DNA from: Planctomycetaceae bacterium TMED10
GTDB lineage: Bacteria; Planctomycetota; Planctomycetia; Pirellulales; UBA7805
Direction of reading: 5' to 3'
DNA: 10,601 nucleotides
Assembly: GCA_002168195.1 (NCBI GenBank)
Contig: NHBP01000085.1
Location: 27,110 to 37,710, forward strand
Position 1 is the stretch's first letter. Each line of letters begins with the position of its first letter. Below the pieces are notes generated by a model. That model ran no database searches, had not been told where the DNA came from, and was given only the letters and a program-made list of their open reading frames with translations. The position numbers were made by a program, and so were the translations under genes. Of this stretch, positions 1-7,110 are shown piece after piece.

Positions 1-341
1 CGATCAAATTGCATCGCATCCCATGCCGCGGGTTTGAGGATCTCATATTGGGGTTGTCCGTCTGCAAGTGCTACGAGCACCTTGCCAGTAGGCCGGTCAT
101 TATCGATTTGGACGTAATCCGTATCGAGTCCTCGGTCTGCCAACTCGCGAATGAGACGCCGCCCGAGTGAATCGCTCCCGACGCGTGAGGCGACAAGGCC
201 TGATCCACCCGCTTTAGCGAGGCATTGGTGGGCACAGAGAGCAACATTCAGTGGTGCTCCGCCAAGGACAGTCTGATCATCAAAGACGTCGAACAGTGAT
301 TCGCCGAGCCCGATCACTTGTAGGCCAGTCGGGCTCGTCAT
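1..341 (-). CDS. PfkB-family carbohydrate kinase, fructokinase-like (C-terminus beyond window)
   Basis: ATP-dependent sugar kinase of the ribokinase/PfkB superfamily, expected in the cytoplasm. Only the first 113 residues are present. Seen directly: a first beta strand with GLGESLFDVF (residues 11-20), the glycine pair of the sugar-binding region in GGAPLNVAL (27-35), RVGSDSLG (53-60), the lid-strand motif PTGKVLV (84-90), and PQYEI followed by AAWD near residues 97-108. The last pattern resembles bacterial fructokinases more than ribokinases or inositol-pathway kinases. The ATP-site and catalytic GAGD motif would lie past the window edge. The start ATG overlaps the sulfatase stop codon as ATGA (341-338), implying translational coupling and co-transcription. 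No strong Shine-Dalgarno sequence precedes it, which fits coupling. The substrate is not determinable from this fragment; fructose or another hexose is a guess from family resemblance. Confidence 0.88.
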   Translation of the reverse strand, partial: MTSPTGLQVIGLGESLFDVFDDQTVLGGAPLNVALCAHQCLAKAGGSGLVASRVGSDSLGRRLIRELADRGLDTDYVQIDNDRPTGKVLVALADGQPQYEILKPAAWDAMQFD

Positions 342-2047
342 GGACGCACTTTCATGAGCGTTGCAGAATCAAGCGAGTCGGGTGAGTTCGGTGGATCGAT
401 CGCCTGCGTCCTAATGGCCCACTTGTTCCAATCTTTCTCGAGGCGGCTGACAATTTCAGGGTGTTTGTCGGCAAGGTTATGTAGCTCTGATTTATCGCTT
501 GATAAATCGTAGAGTCGCCAGGGTCCGTCTTCATCAGCGACTAATTTAAGCGAACCCTCGCGGACCGCTTTGTGGCCATAATGTTCAAAAAATATTTGTG
601 GATGCGGCGTGCGGTGTGCGTTTTTTAAAATAGGTTTGAGACTTTTTCCTTCCAGCGGCGTGATTGCATGACCGCGGTAGACTTCGGGATAGGAAGCGCC
701 GGCAACATCCAGACAGGTCGCTGCAATATCCATCACGTGTCCGTCTTGTTGCGTGATGGTTCCCCCATCGACGGTCAGGCCTCGAGGCCAGTGCGCAATC
801 AGGGGCGTGCGAATACCGCCCTCGTGCTGGTTGCCCTTCCAGTAGCGAAACGGTGTATTGGCGACGTTGGCCCAACGTGCCCCTATTCCGGCACAAGTCA
901 GTTCACCGCCGGGAAGCAAATCGCGGGGTTTTCCGGCGCCAAAATAAGTGACTTTTCTCCCGTCGCGCGTTTCGCTATAGCGATCAAACCCAGGAACCCC
1001 GGGACGCTCTGGACTGGCTCCATTGTCCGAGAGAAAAAGAATTAACGTGTTGTCATACTGCCCAGTCCTTTTCAGGGCCTCGACAACATGTCCGACTCCT
1101 TGATCCACGCGATCGATCATAGCTGCATGGACAGCCATGGCTTGCATTTCCCAGTCTTTTTTGGGTTCGTCTGCCCACGAAGCATGGGCATCGTGTCGCG
1201 GACTCAGCGGAGCAGGCGCGTCACCGAACAGTTTCATTTTCACTTGTCGTCGATGCCGCGCCTCGCGGATTTGCTGCCACCCCGCCCGGTAGGTTTCGGC
1301 ATAGCGTTCAATGTCCGACTGGCGAGCGTGCAACGGCCAGTGCGGCGCGGTGTATGCCAGATAGAGAAAGAAAGGCTCGTCGGTGGTTGCGTAGGCCTCG
1401 ATTTGTTGAACCGCTTCCTCCGAAAATGCATCGGTCGCGTAGTAATTATCCGATACCGACTCAATGGGTGTTGCATCACGGACGAGTGTAAAGGGATCAA
1501 AATGGTTGATTACACCCCAAATGATTCCATAATGTGAATCAAATCCCCTGCCCACAGGATAGGTAGCCGGATCAGCAAACTGGGGAAGAAAAATCTGATT
1601 ATTCAGATTTCGCATATGTCGCGGTCCCATATTGGTCTGGGAAAGATGCCACTTTCCAACCATACCGGTTTGATAGCCATGATCGCGGAGCACTTCGGCG
1701 ATGGTTACGCAATTCGGCTGGAGAAAACCCCGATAGCCGGGACGATTCTCCTCAAAGGTCATTTTGCCGACACCCGTTTGGTGTGGATAAAGACCGGTCA
1801 GAAGTGATGCTCGTGTGGGGCAGCAACGCCCCGTGTTATAGAAGGCGGAAAACCGTAGGCCATCACCTGCAAGGGCGTCTAGATGAGGGGTTTTTATTTC
1901 GCCGCCATAGCAACCGAGATCGGAGTAGCCCATATCGTCAACCAACACGATCAAGATATTGGGCGGTTCTTCCTGGGTCGTTTGACCAAGCAAAGATGTG
2001 ACAACGCATAGCGGGGCGAGTACAGTCAACAGACGTATAGATGCCAT
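338..2047 (-). CDS. Secreted S1-family sulfatase (arylsulfatase-like)
   Basis: Predicted to hydrolyse sulfate esters, probably on carbohydrates, outside the cytoplasm. From the ATG at 2047 it is 569 residues. An N-terminal signal peptide (about residues 1-22, hydrophobic LLTVLAPLCVVTSLLG) precedes the alkaline-phosphatase-fold domain. Catalytic signature: CCPTR at 75-79, with Cys75 as the formylglycine precursor and Arg79 conserved. Metal ligands: Asp37-Asp38 in LVDDMG, and Asp341-Asn342 in LSDNG. Other active-site residues: GKWH (Lys132, His134), APHWP (His236) and K404/H408 in YWKGNQHEGG. The C-terminal subdomain carries the usual LYDL...ELHNLA pattern. Length is normal for the family. An in-frame TTG two codons upstream (2053) is possible, but GTGAG is better spaced for the ATG. 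The gene overlaps the downstream kinase by 4 bases. A formylglycine-generating enzyme is needed but not in view. Substrate unknown; fold and chemistry are secure. Confidence 0.95.
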   Translation of the reverse strand: MASIRLLTVLAPLCVVTSLLGQTTQEEPPNILIVLVDDMGYSDLGCYGGEIKTPHLDALAGDGLRFSAFYNTGRCCPTRASLLTGLYPHQTGVGKMTFEENRPGYRGFLQPNCVTIAEVLRDHGYQTGMVGKWHLSQTNMGPRHMRNLNNQIFLPQFADPATYPVGRGFDSHYGIIWGVINHFDPFTLVRDATPIESVSDNYYATDAFSEEAVQQIEAYATTDEPFFLYLAYTAPHWPLHARQSDIERYAETYRAGWQQIREARHRRQVKMKLFGDAPAPLSPRHDAHASWADEPKKDWEMQAMAVHAAMIDRVDQGVGHVVEALKRTGQYDNTLILFLSDNGASPERPGVPGFDRYSETRDGRKVTYFGAGKPRDLLPGGELTCAGIGARWANVANTPFRYWKGNQHEGGIRTPLIAHWPRGLTVDGGTITQQDGHVMDIAATCLDVAGASYPEVYRGHAITPLEGKSLKPILKNAHRTPHPQIFFEHYGHKAVREGSLKLVADEDGPWRLYDLSSDKSELHNLADKHPEIVSRLEKDWNKWAIRTQAIDPPNSPDSLDSATLMKVRP

Positions 2048-2079
2048 GGGCAACTCACTGGTGGGTTTTATTTTTCCCT

Positions 2080-2085
2080 ATTGTA
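2080..2085 (-). promoter_or_regulatory. Possible -10 box for the sulfatase-kinase operon
   Basis: Read on the minus strand this is TACAAT, one mismatch from the sigma-70 -10 consensus, about 33 bases upstream of the sulfatase ATG. The -35 position shows only a poor match (TTCCGA), so this is a candidate only. Confidence 0.25.
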
Positions 2086-2147
2086 TGACGCCATAATGTT
2101 TTTCGGAAGGTTCACCCCAGGCACTACCGGTAAACTGATGGCGATTG

Positions 2148-2164
2148 CGGGAATTGAATTCCGC
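2148..2164 (-). terminator. Hairpin just downstream of the PEP-CTERM gene, possible weak terminator
   Basis: GGAATT and AATTCC form a perfect dyad around one base, and flanking GC pairs extend it if one base is bulged. It lies 4 bases past the PEP-CTERM stop codon. There is no following T-run on the minus strand, so it is not a canonical intrinsic terminator; it could instead protect the 3' end or be incidental. Confidence 0.25.
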
Positions 2165-2167
2165 CCG

Positions 2168-3691
2168 TTAAATCTGCCTTCGTCGTCGCGCGGCCAGGGA
2201 AATCATTGCAAGACCCAGCAAGAGAAAAGATGCGGGTTCCGGCACAGGCACATACTCCACCGTGAAGACTTGTGTGGAGGCGACCGAGTTAGTGCTAAAG
2301 CCATTCGGGCTACCCGCGGCGATCCCTCCGTAAATGTAACCGAGTAGCGTTTTTCCATCGATTGCGTCCAGGTCGATAATGTCTCCCTCCAGGAGCGCAA
2401 GGTTTGCAGAGGGGAAAAAGTCAGCGTCCGAGCCAAACAGGTATGGCGAACCGGTCGGGCCGTAAAGTAGCGGGAAATTACCGACATAGGTTTGTTCGTA
2501 TGCACCCGTTGCATCGATGGTGACCGCAGAAATCTGATTCGTGAAGGGAAAACTGGATTGGTAGGAGAGATTTCCGGAGGACGGGTCGTTGACGAATTCG
2601 TTTGCGGTAATCCCGCCGAAAAGTATCTCCGTCATTTCACCATGCGTCGATGAATACATGCCGAGTTTGGCCGATTCGTAGCCATTGAGTGCCTGCTTGA
2701 AAACGCTCGGGTCCGTGGCAGGATCCTGCATAGAAGGAACACCTTCGGGGCTAATCTCGACGGGTACTGTCCAGATGCCATTCGTTTCGGTGAAGACTCC
2801 TGATAGGGCTACCGCACTCAGTTGGTCCTCTCCCCCGGCATCCTGGGTCAGGATTGGAAACGTATTCAGGTCGCGACGGCGAAACCGGGATGGATCGCCT
2901 CCGCTGGGATGAATCGCTGCGCTCGAATAATCGAGTGTGCCCGCCGCATGATCGTAATCAATATGAAACGTTCGAATCTGCGAAGTATATTTTTGAAAGG
3001 AACCGTCATTGAGATAAGGTCCGTCGTAAAGTTGCCCAAACACAAGTTGGGTCTTTCCATCGATTTCAAACATTCCTCCACCGGTAACCTGAAAAAGACC
3101 ACCCACGTAATCGGTACCGCTGCCGTTGGCCCCTGCCCTCTGTAATATGGTATTGGCCGGGAGCGAACTGCTTGGTGTTTTCACCCAGTTAATCAATTCA
3201 GGAAGGTCGACAGCGGTGAGGTCATTGTAGGTTGTGAAGTTGTCGAGATTTTCTTCAAAGACATAGCCGCCAGTGATAAAAAGCGTATTTCCCCGCTGAT
3301 AAGATTGGGTATTGCTCGAAGAAAGACCGTTGATGGTGTGTTGGCTTAAGCCACTGCTCGGGTCGGTGAGGTCGCGGCTCCAAACCTGTTGCGACGAAGG
3401 GTTGAAAACCCATGCCCGCGTATTTTTATTTGAAAAGGAATGTAGGCCACCCACGGTGCCAGCCAAGATAACCCAGTCTTCGGAGACTTGGCCTGCCGCA
3501 TAGGATTGAATACCCGGGACCGTTGCGGTTCCCATCGAATAGGGTTTTACCCGAATGTTGTAATCCCGGTCCCATTTGGTCACTGGTGAGAAAGTAGCCG
3601 TTTGATTCGCGGCATCCGCCGAATCACAGAGGTTGAGTGAGAGTGCCAAGAGTAGCAACGGTGCGATAATCTCAAGGAGTGATCGACGCAT
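2168..3691 (-). CDS. PEP-CTERM sorting-domain protein with a kelch-like beta-propeller
   Basis: 507-residue exported protein. N-terminal signal peptide: basic MRR, a hydrophobic stretch at about 8-21, and a probable cleavage after Ala-Asp-Ala near residue 27. The C-terminus is a textbook PEP-CTERM sorting signal: VPEP at 483-486, a hydrophobic segment at about 487-501 and an RRRR cluster at 502-505. Known of the family: such proteins are recognised and processed by an exosortase and delivered to the outer surface or extracellular matrix; no exosortase is in this window. The body contains about five strand-rich units of kelch type, such as LFITGGY (137-143), LVFGQLYDG (216-224), ILFGG (356-360) and YIYGG (452-456), each followed by a V/I-x-hydrophobic strand, suggesting a single propeller. 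No enzymatic motif was seen and the ligand is unknown. ATG start with AGG about 9 bases upstream. It may have its own promoter in the 202-base upstream gap. Confidence 0.9.
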   Translation of the reverse strand: MRRSLLEIIAPLLLLALSLNLCDSADAANQTATFSPVTKWDRDYNIRVKPYSMGTATVPGIQSYAAGQVSEDWVILAGTVGGLHSFSNKNTRAWVFNPSSQQVWSRDLTDPSSGLSQHTINGLSSSNTQSYQRGNTLFITGGYVFEENLDNFTTYNDLTAVDLPELINWVKTPSSSLPANTILQRAGANGSGTDYVGGLFQVTGGGMFEIDGKTQLVFGQLYDGPYLNDGSFQKYTSQIRTFHIDYDHAAGTLDYSSAAIHPSGGDPSRFRRRDLNTFPILTQDAGGEDQLSAVALSGVFTETNGIWTVPVEISPEGVPSMQDPATDPSVFKQALNGYESAKLGMYSSTHGEMTEILFGGITANEFVNDPSSGNLSYQSSFPFTNQISAVTIDATGAYEQTYVGNFPLLYGPTGSPYLFGSDADFFPSANLALLEGDIIDLDAIDGKTLLGYIYGGIAAGSPNGFSTNSVASTQVFTVEYVPVPEPASFLLLGLAMISLAARRRRQI

Positions 3692-3893
3692 TAGCGGTAC
3701 CTATTCAGACGCCTATGGAATCGTGGGTTCGTGAATGAAGATTTCGATTCGTAAAGCCCGCAGAAAAACCTCAGGCCTCTATATATCGTAAATGAGATTA
3801 CCCTTTAATGCGAGGAAACCGCATTGAGAATTAAAAAATCTTGTTCTGTGGGTCTAGTCGCGGGGCATCACACGCCGCGCATCATGCGGCCCA
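3692..3893 (-). promoter_or_regulatory. Intergenic region upstream of the PEP-CTERM gene, candidate promoter
   Basis: A 202-base gap between two same-strand genes. On the minus strand a TATATA box lies at 3785-3780, with a poor -35 match (TTAAAG) 17 bases further upstream; it would give a leader of roughly 80 bases. Nearer the DUF3604 stop, two mutually exclusive 5-bp GC stems (3859-3863 with 3875-3879, and 3874-3878 with 3886-3890) are present. The only T-run on the transcribed strand (3838-3833) is about 20 bases past them, so a canonical terminator is not supported. Confidence 0.25.
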
Positions 3894-6461
3894 TTATTCT
3901 CCGTTTTTGGGTGCCCCATGAAGGGGCGTCACCCACAGAGGACTCGACCAGGCGATCTCATCGTTCTGCAAAATAACTCGAACATAGTACCACTGCTCTG
4001 TGTTCTGCAGGCCAAACTCAGGATCGGTCCAGCGCAGACGGTGGCTGACGGTGGCGAGCGGTTCCTGTTCACTCCCTTCGGCATGCAATACCTGGGACCG
4101 CCCGATAATTTCCACCGAGCGAATTGGCACCGGCCCTTTCGTGTAGACATCGATTGTTGGACTTTGCGAACTCGACCACTCTTCACCCATTAAATGGTTG
4201 CCACTGCGCACATCCAGTACGAGCCCGTAGGTCGTCGAGGCGTAACAGCGTCGATCCCAAATCGCCTGCCAGATTGCTTCTCGCGTATTTTTCTCCGCGT
4301 AAACGCAGGCATAGGCGACTCCATAGCCATGATCGCTGCTTGCAATAACCCCCAGGTGATAACCTTTTTCGAGCGCTTGCCAATAAAACCCTTTTTTATT
4401 GCCCGTGTTATGCCATTGTCGCGGGCAGCCGTCATGTTCATACGAACCACGACACGACTGGAAAATTTCAACGACCCGACGGAAGCGATCGTTCTGTATT
4501 TCCCATGCGGTTCCTTGGCTCGGATCAGCCCCTGTGTGCGGAATGGTCATTGCCCGCATATTGGCGTTCTGTAACGTGTCCCATCCTTTCGCCAGCGTGT
4601 CTGATTCGGACATCGTTCGATCCATGCGTAATGTCGGTCGTCCGGGAAACAACACGTTGTGATGCCCATGCGGAAAGTCCATGGTCCATTCATAGTTGTA
4701 GAGCACACTCATATGTTCGGGGATGTGGTATAAGTCCGCTAGTTTGAGGTTCAGCCACCAATAATATTGACTGCTGTCGGCGGTCGTATCCTGGAATTGC
4801 TCGCCGTGATCGCTCAACGCAAAGAAATCGTAATTGCAGATATCGTCACCGTAACGATAGAGATCGTCCGGGGTGGGCTCGAGGCCAACGCTACACCGCG
4901 AAACATTTGAATGACGGTGGGTGTCGCCCCAGAAGAGCGTATACGTTTTGTCATCGACAGTGACCGTGTAGGGGGTCTGTGGCAATCGAGAAGGCATGTC
5001 ACGATCGATAAGGTTAAAGGGTGGCGTGTCACGCATCACAAAAGGATGAGGGCTTTCTAGCTCTGGCATGCGACTTAAAAATACCTCCCCGTTACATCCG
5101 ACCCGCCCGAAATAGTCGCTGTGGTGATTGTGGGGATCGGGCCCTTTTTTGTCTTGATGTTGCCTCTGATGCAGTAGTCGCTGTCGTGAGCCGATCCGTT
5201 GCTCTCCCCCGAAGGCCGCCCATACCGTGTTCGAGCCAGCTGCGATCGCAGCCTCCTCGAGATATCCGTCTGATTGTGCGAACCGACTGGCTGGGCCCCA
5301 GTGATCTCTGAGATAGGGGCGAGCAATGAGATCCCAGTAGTAGGACGTTCCACCACTTGGAAGCCAACTCCCCTGCTGCTGATGCAGTGCCCGATAAATG
5401 ATCCAGGGAGTACCGTCCGCCGAAATTGCGATCTTAGGAAGTGCGGCGTGGCCGGTTTTATAATCCTGCGGTGGAACAATCTCTTTTTCAGGATTGCCGG
5501 GAATCTGGAGCGTTCCTTCTTCGGGAATGAATCGAACCTCAATCCAGGAATTTTGTCCGGCACCGTAATTCGAAGGAACTTTATGTTGGGGATTCACTCC
5601 AGTAATGGTCGTGGAACCTGAATTGGCATGACCGGGTATTGCGACCGCATCCCAGGTAAACCACAGCCCTCCCCGGTGGTCCGGAGCGATCCACGGATGG
5701 AGATCGTATTGTCCTCTGGACGAGATGCGTTTGGGCAGTTTGTTGTTCTGCTCATGCTGATAGTAAATATCGTAATCACCCTCATAGAAATTACTCCATG
5801 CAACGTGCCACAATTCGCTGTTGAACGTGATTGTCGGATCCCACGCGTTTGTAGAATTTATATCACCGCTTATTCGGTGGAGGCCGAGTGTGTCTTGGAC
5901 ACATATCTCATACCGCTTTCCCGTGTGGAGTTGAAAAGCGACAGCGATTCGCCCGTGCTTCGATGCGGCAATTTCAGGATTCTGATGGGCTCGATTCTCA
6001 TCTGGCAGCATGCGAGCAGGTGAAGACCATCCATTCGCATCGCGGACAGAGTGCCAAATCGAACTCGGAGCGTTATGTTCTGTTTTTGTCCAGACACAGT
6101 GGATCTTGTTTTCTGTAACTGCGATCACCGGGCGCAAGTATTGGCCTTTTTCTGGCGTCAGCGTGTCTACCGAGGGATTTAGCGGATTTTTCACCACGAC
6201 CTCATCGCCCTGGTCTGCGTGGTGTCTGATCCAGGCGACGACCGGTTTCCCCGACGCGTTTATTGCAAGCGATGGATTATTAGCAAAGGTGTGCGTATCG
6301 CTAATGCACTTCCCTGCAATCAGACTCAGCGTGGGCTTTGGCTCGTCCTCGGTCTCCGGATGCGGATCTGCGGCTAGTTGATTTGTATGAAAAATCAATA
6401 ACCAAGCAACTAAAAGTAAGAGACGGATAAAAAAGAATGGATAGGACGATAAAAGAAACAT
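3894..6461 (-). CDS. Secreted DUF3604 protein with N-terminal propeller-like domain
   Basis: 855 residues from the ATG at 6461. A long hydrophobic signal sequence (about residues 4-25) indicates export. Residues about 40-420 show repeated pieces like NPSLAINASGKPVVAWI, NPEIAASKHGRIAVAF and PKIAISADGTPWIIY, which is the sialidase/Asp-box-like strand pattern of a beta-propeller. Residues about 495-845 are a DUF3604 domain: FWGDTHRHS (Asp513, His515, His517), ALSDHGEQ (Asp551, His552), IPHTGA (His642) and ASSDHGYG (Asp710, His711). This spacing of His and Asp resembles PHP-type metal-dependent hydrolases, so metal binding and hydrolase activity are likely but no substrate is established for the family. 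An in-frame TTG at 6467 is an alternative start, but no good ribosome binding site favours it. It is followed on the same strand by the PEP-CTERM gene after 202 bases. Family call is firm; function is open. Confidence 0.9.
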   Translation of the reverse strand: MFLLSSYPFFFIRLLLLVAWLLIFHTNQLAADPHPETEDEPKPTLSLIAGKCISDTHTFANNPSLAINASGKPVVAWIRHHADQGDEVVVKNPLNPSVDTLTPEKGQYLRPVIAVTENKIHCVWTKTEHNAPSSIWHSVRDANGWSSPARMLPDENRAHQNPEIAASKHGRIAVAFQLHTGKRYEICVQDTLGLHRISGDINSTNAWDPTITFNSELWHVAWSNFYEGDYDIYYQHEQNNKLPKRISSRGQYDLHPWIAPDHRGGLWFTWDAVAIPGHANSGSTTITGVNPQHKVPSNYGAGQNSWIEVRFIPEEGTLQIPGNPEKEIVPPQDYKTGHAALPKIAISADGTPWIIYRALHQQQGSWLPSGGTSYYWDLIARPYLRDHWGPASRFAQSDGYLEEAAIAAGSNTVWAAFGGEQRIGSRQRLLHQRQHQDKKGPDPHNHHSDYFGRVGCNGEVFLSRMPELESPHPFVMRDTPPFNLIDRDMPSRLPQTPYTVTVDDKTYTLFWGDTHRHSNVSRCSVGLEPTPDDLYRYGDDICNYDFFALSDHGEQFQDTTADSSQYYWWLNLKLADLYHIPEHMSVLYNYEWTMDFPHGHHNVLFPGRPTLRMDRTMSESDTLAKGWDTLQNANMRAMTIPHTGADPSQGTAWEIQNDRFRRVVEIFQSCRGSYEHDGCPRQWHNTGNKKGFYWQALEKGYHLGVIASSDHGYGVAYACVYAEKNTREAIWQAIWDRRCYASTTYGLVLDVRSGNHLMGEEWSSSQSPTIDVYTKGPVPIRSVEIIGRSQVLHAEGSEQEPLATVSHRLRWTDPEFGLQNTEQWYYVRVILQNDEIAWSSPLWVTPLHGAPKNGE

Positions 6462-6496
6462 GGTCAACGTTCTACGGGTTAATGATTTGTAAGAGA

Positions 6497-6517
6497 AAAG
6501 GTGCCCCTGACACCTTT
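6497..6517. repeat. REP-like palindrome in the divergent intergenic region
   Basis: Perfect 7-bp inverted repeat AAAGGTG / CACCTTT around a 7-base loop (CCCCTGA). It sits between the start of the DUF3604 gene and greA. Short GGTG...CACC palindromes of this general look are scattered in many genomes as REP elements mobilised by RAYT transposases; assigning this copy to that class is from memory of the motif, and only one copy is in the window. It could also act as a small hairpin or a regulator site. Confidence 0.45.
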
Positions 6518-6549
6518 ACGATATTATCCAAAGTGAACAAAATGAGATG

Positions 6550-6565
6550 CAGCTAACTTTAGCTG
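6550..6565. promoter_or_regulatory. 16-base dyad in the greA leader, operator-like
   Basis: CAGCTAA and TTAGCTG form a perfect 7+7 inverted repeat around a 2-base centre, 54 bases before the greA ATG. The tight centre disfavours an RNA hairpin and looks more like a binding site for a dimeric regulator. No regulator is assigned and chance occurrence cannot be excluded. Confidence 0.35.
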
Positions 6566-6607
6566 AACACAGTGTAACTAATAGACGCACAACGGTGCTG
6601 CTGGCGG

Positions 6608-6613
6608 AAAGGA
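6608..6613 (+). promoter_or_regulatory. Ribosome binding site deciding the greA start
   Basis: AAAGGA lies 5 bases before the ATG at 6619. It identifies that ATG, not the in-frame ATG at 6547, as the start, giving the standard GreA length. Confidence 0.75.
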
Positions 6614-6618
6614 TTGTA

Positions 6619-7098
6619 ATGTCTGATCGTATTCCGATGACCCAAGTGGGCTATAGTAAAATTCTCGCAGAGGTTGAGCAACTTGAGAATGAAGAAATGC
6701 CCATAATTGAAAAGCGAATTGCTGCTGCTCGAGCCGAAGGAGATTTGAGTGAGAATGCGGAATATCACGGGGCCCGTGAGAGTCAGGGCATGCTTCAGGC
6801 AAAAATCAATATGCTCAAAGGCAAGCTCGCCATGGCAGACATTGTAGACACCTCGAAGTTGCCGAAGGATGAGGTTGCATTTGGGGCTCGTGTCGTGGTG
6901 AAGGATCTTGAGTTCGATGATGAAGAAACCTTCGTCCTAGTGGGTGCAGGAGAAGAAAACTACGACGAAGGTAAGATTTTGGTTACGAGTCCGCTCGCAC
7001 AGGGTCTGATGGGAAAAAAATTAGGTGAACGAGTGAAAATTGATGTTCCCCAAGGTACGATGAAGTTTGAAATCCTGGAGATTGCATTCGACAGTTGA
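6619..7098 (+). CDS. greA: Transcription elongation factor GreA
   Basis: Cytoplasmic factor that enters the secondary channel of RNA polymerase and stimulates cleavage of backtracked transcripts. 159 residues, essentially the usual length of about 158. The N-terminal antiparallel coiled coil spans about residues 8-75. Its tip carries the diagnostic [14 protein letters not shown] segment, with the acidic pair Asp42 and Glu45 matching the catalytic Asp41/Glu44 of the E. coli protein. The C-terminal FKBP-like domain (about 83-159) has [26 protein letters not shown] and a hydrophobic end strand. The start was chosen at 6619 because AAAGGA sits 5 bases upstream; the in-frame ATG at 6547 would add 24 non-family residues. 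The gene stands alone on its strand, with a 157-base divergent region upstream and yggS converging 12 bases downstream. Confidence 0.97.
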   Translation: MSDRIPMTQVGYSKILAEVEQLENEEMPIIEKRIAAARAEGDLSENAEYHGARESQGMLQAKINMLKGKLAMADIVDTSKLPKDEVAFGARVVVKDLEFDDEETFVLVGAGEENYDEGKILVTSPLAQGLMGKKLGERVKIDVPQGTMKFEILEIAFDS

Positions 7099-7110
7099 TG
7101 CTATGATCGG

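Noticed and set aside
1088..1537. 149-residue open frame on the plus strand
   Set aside because: Lies opposite the sulfatase, whose active-site motifs are encoded on the other strand; no family resemblance.
2048..2053. TTG start two codons upstream of the sulfatase ATG
   Set aside because: The purine-rich GTGAG would directly abut the TTG but is 6 bases from the ATG, so the ATG is preferred; the same reasoning disfavours the TTG at 6467 for DUF3604.
3859..3890. GC-rich inverted repeats after the DUF3604 stop as an intrinsic terminator
   Set aside because: Stems are only 5 bp and mutually exclusive, and the T-run on the transcribed strand lies about 20 bases further on.
5075..5563. 162-residue open frame on the minus strand
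   Set aside because: Out-of-frame shadow inside the DUF3604 gene, Arg/Ser-rich as expected for a shifted frame.
338..6461. A single four-gene operon or a new defence or secretion system on the minus strand
   Set aside because: Gaps of 202 and 120 bases leave room for separate promoters, only the sulfatase-kinase pair is clearly coupled, and no nuclease, toxin, ATPase or transport component is present.
6547..6618. 24-residue N-terminal extension of greA from an upstream in-frame ATG
   Set aside because: No ribosome binding site there, the family length fits the ATG at 6619, and the region contains a regulatory-looking dyad.
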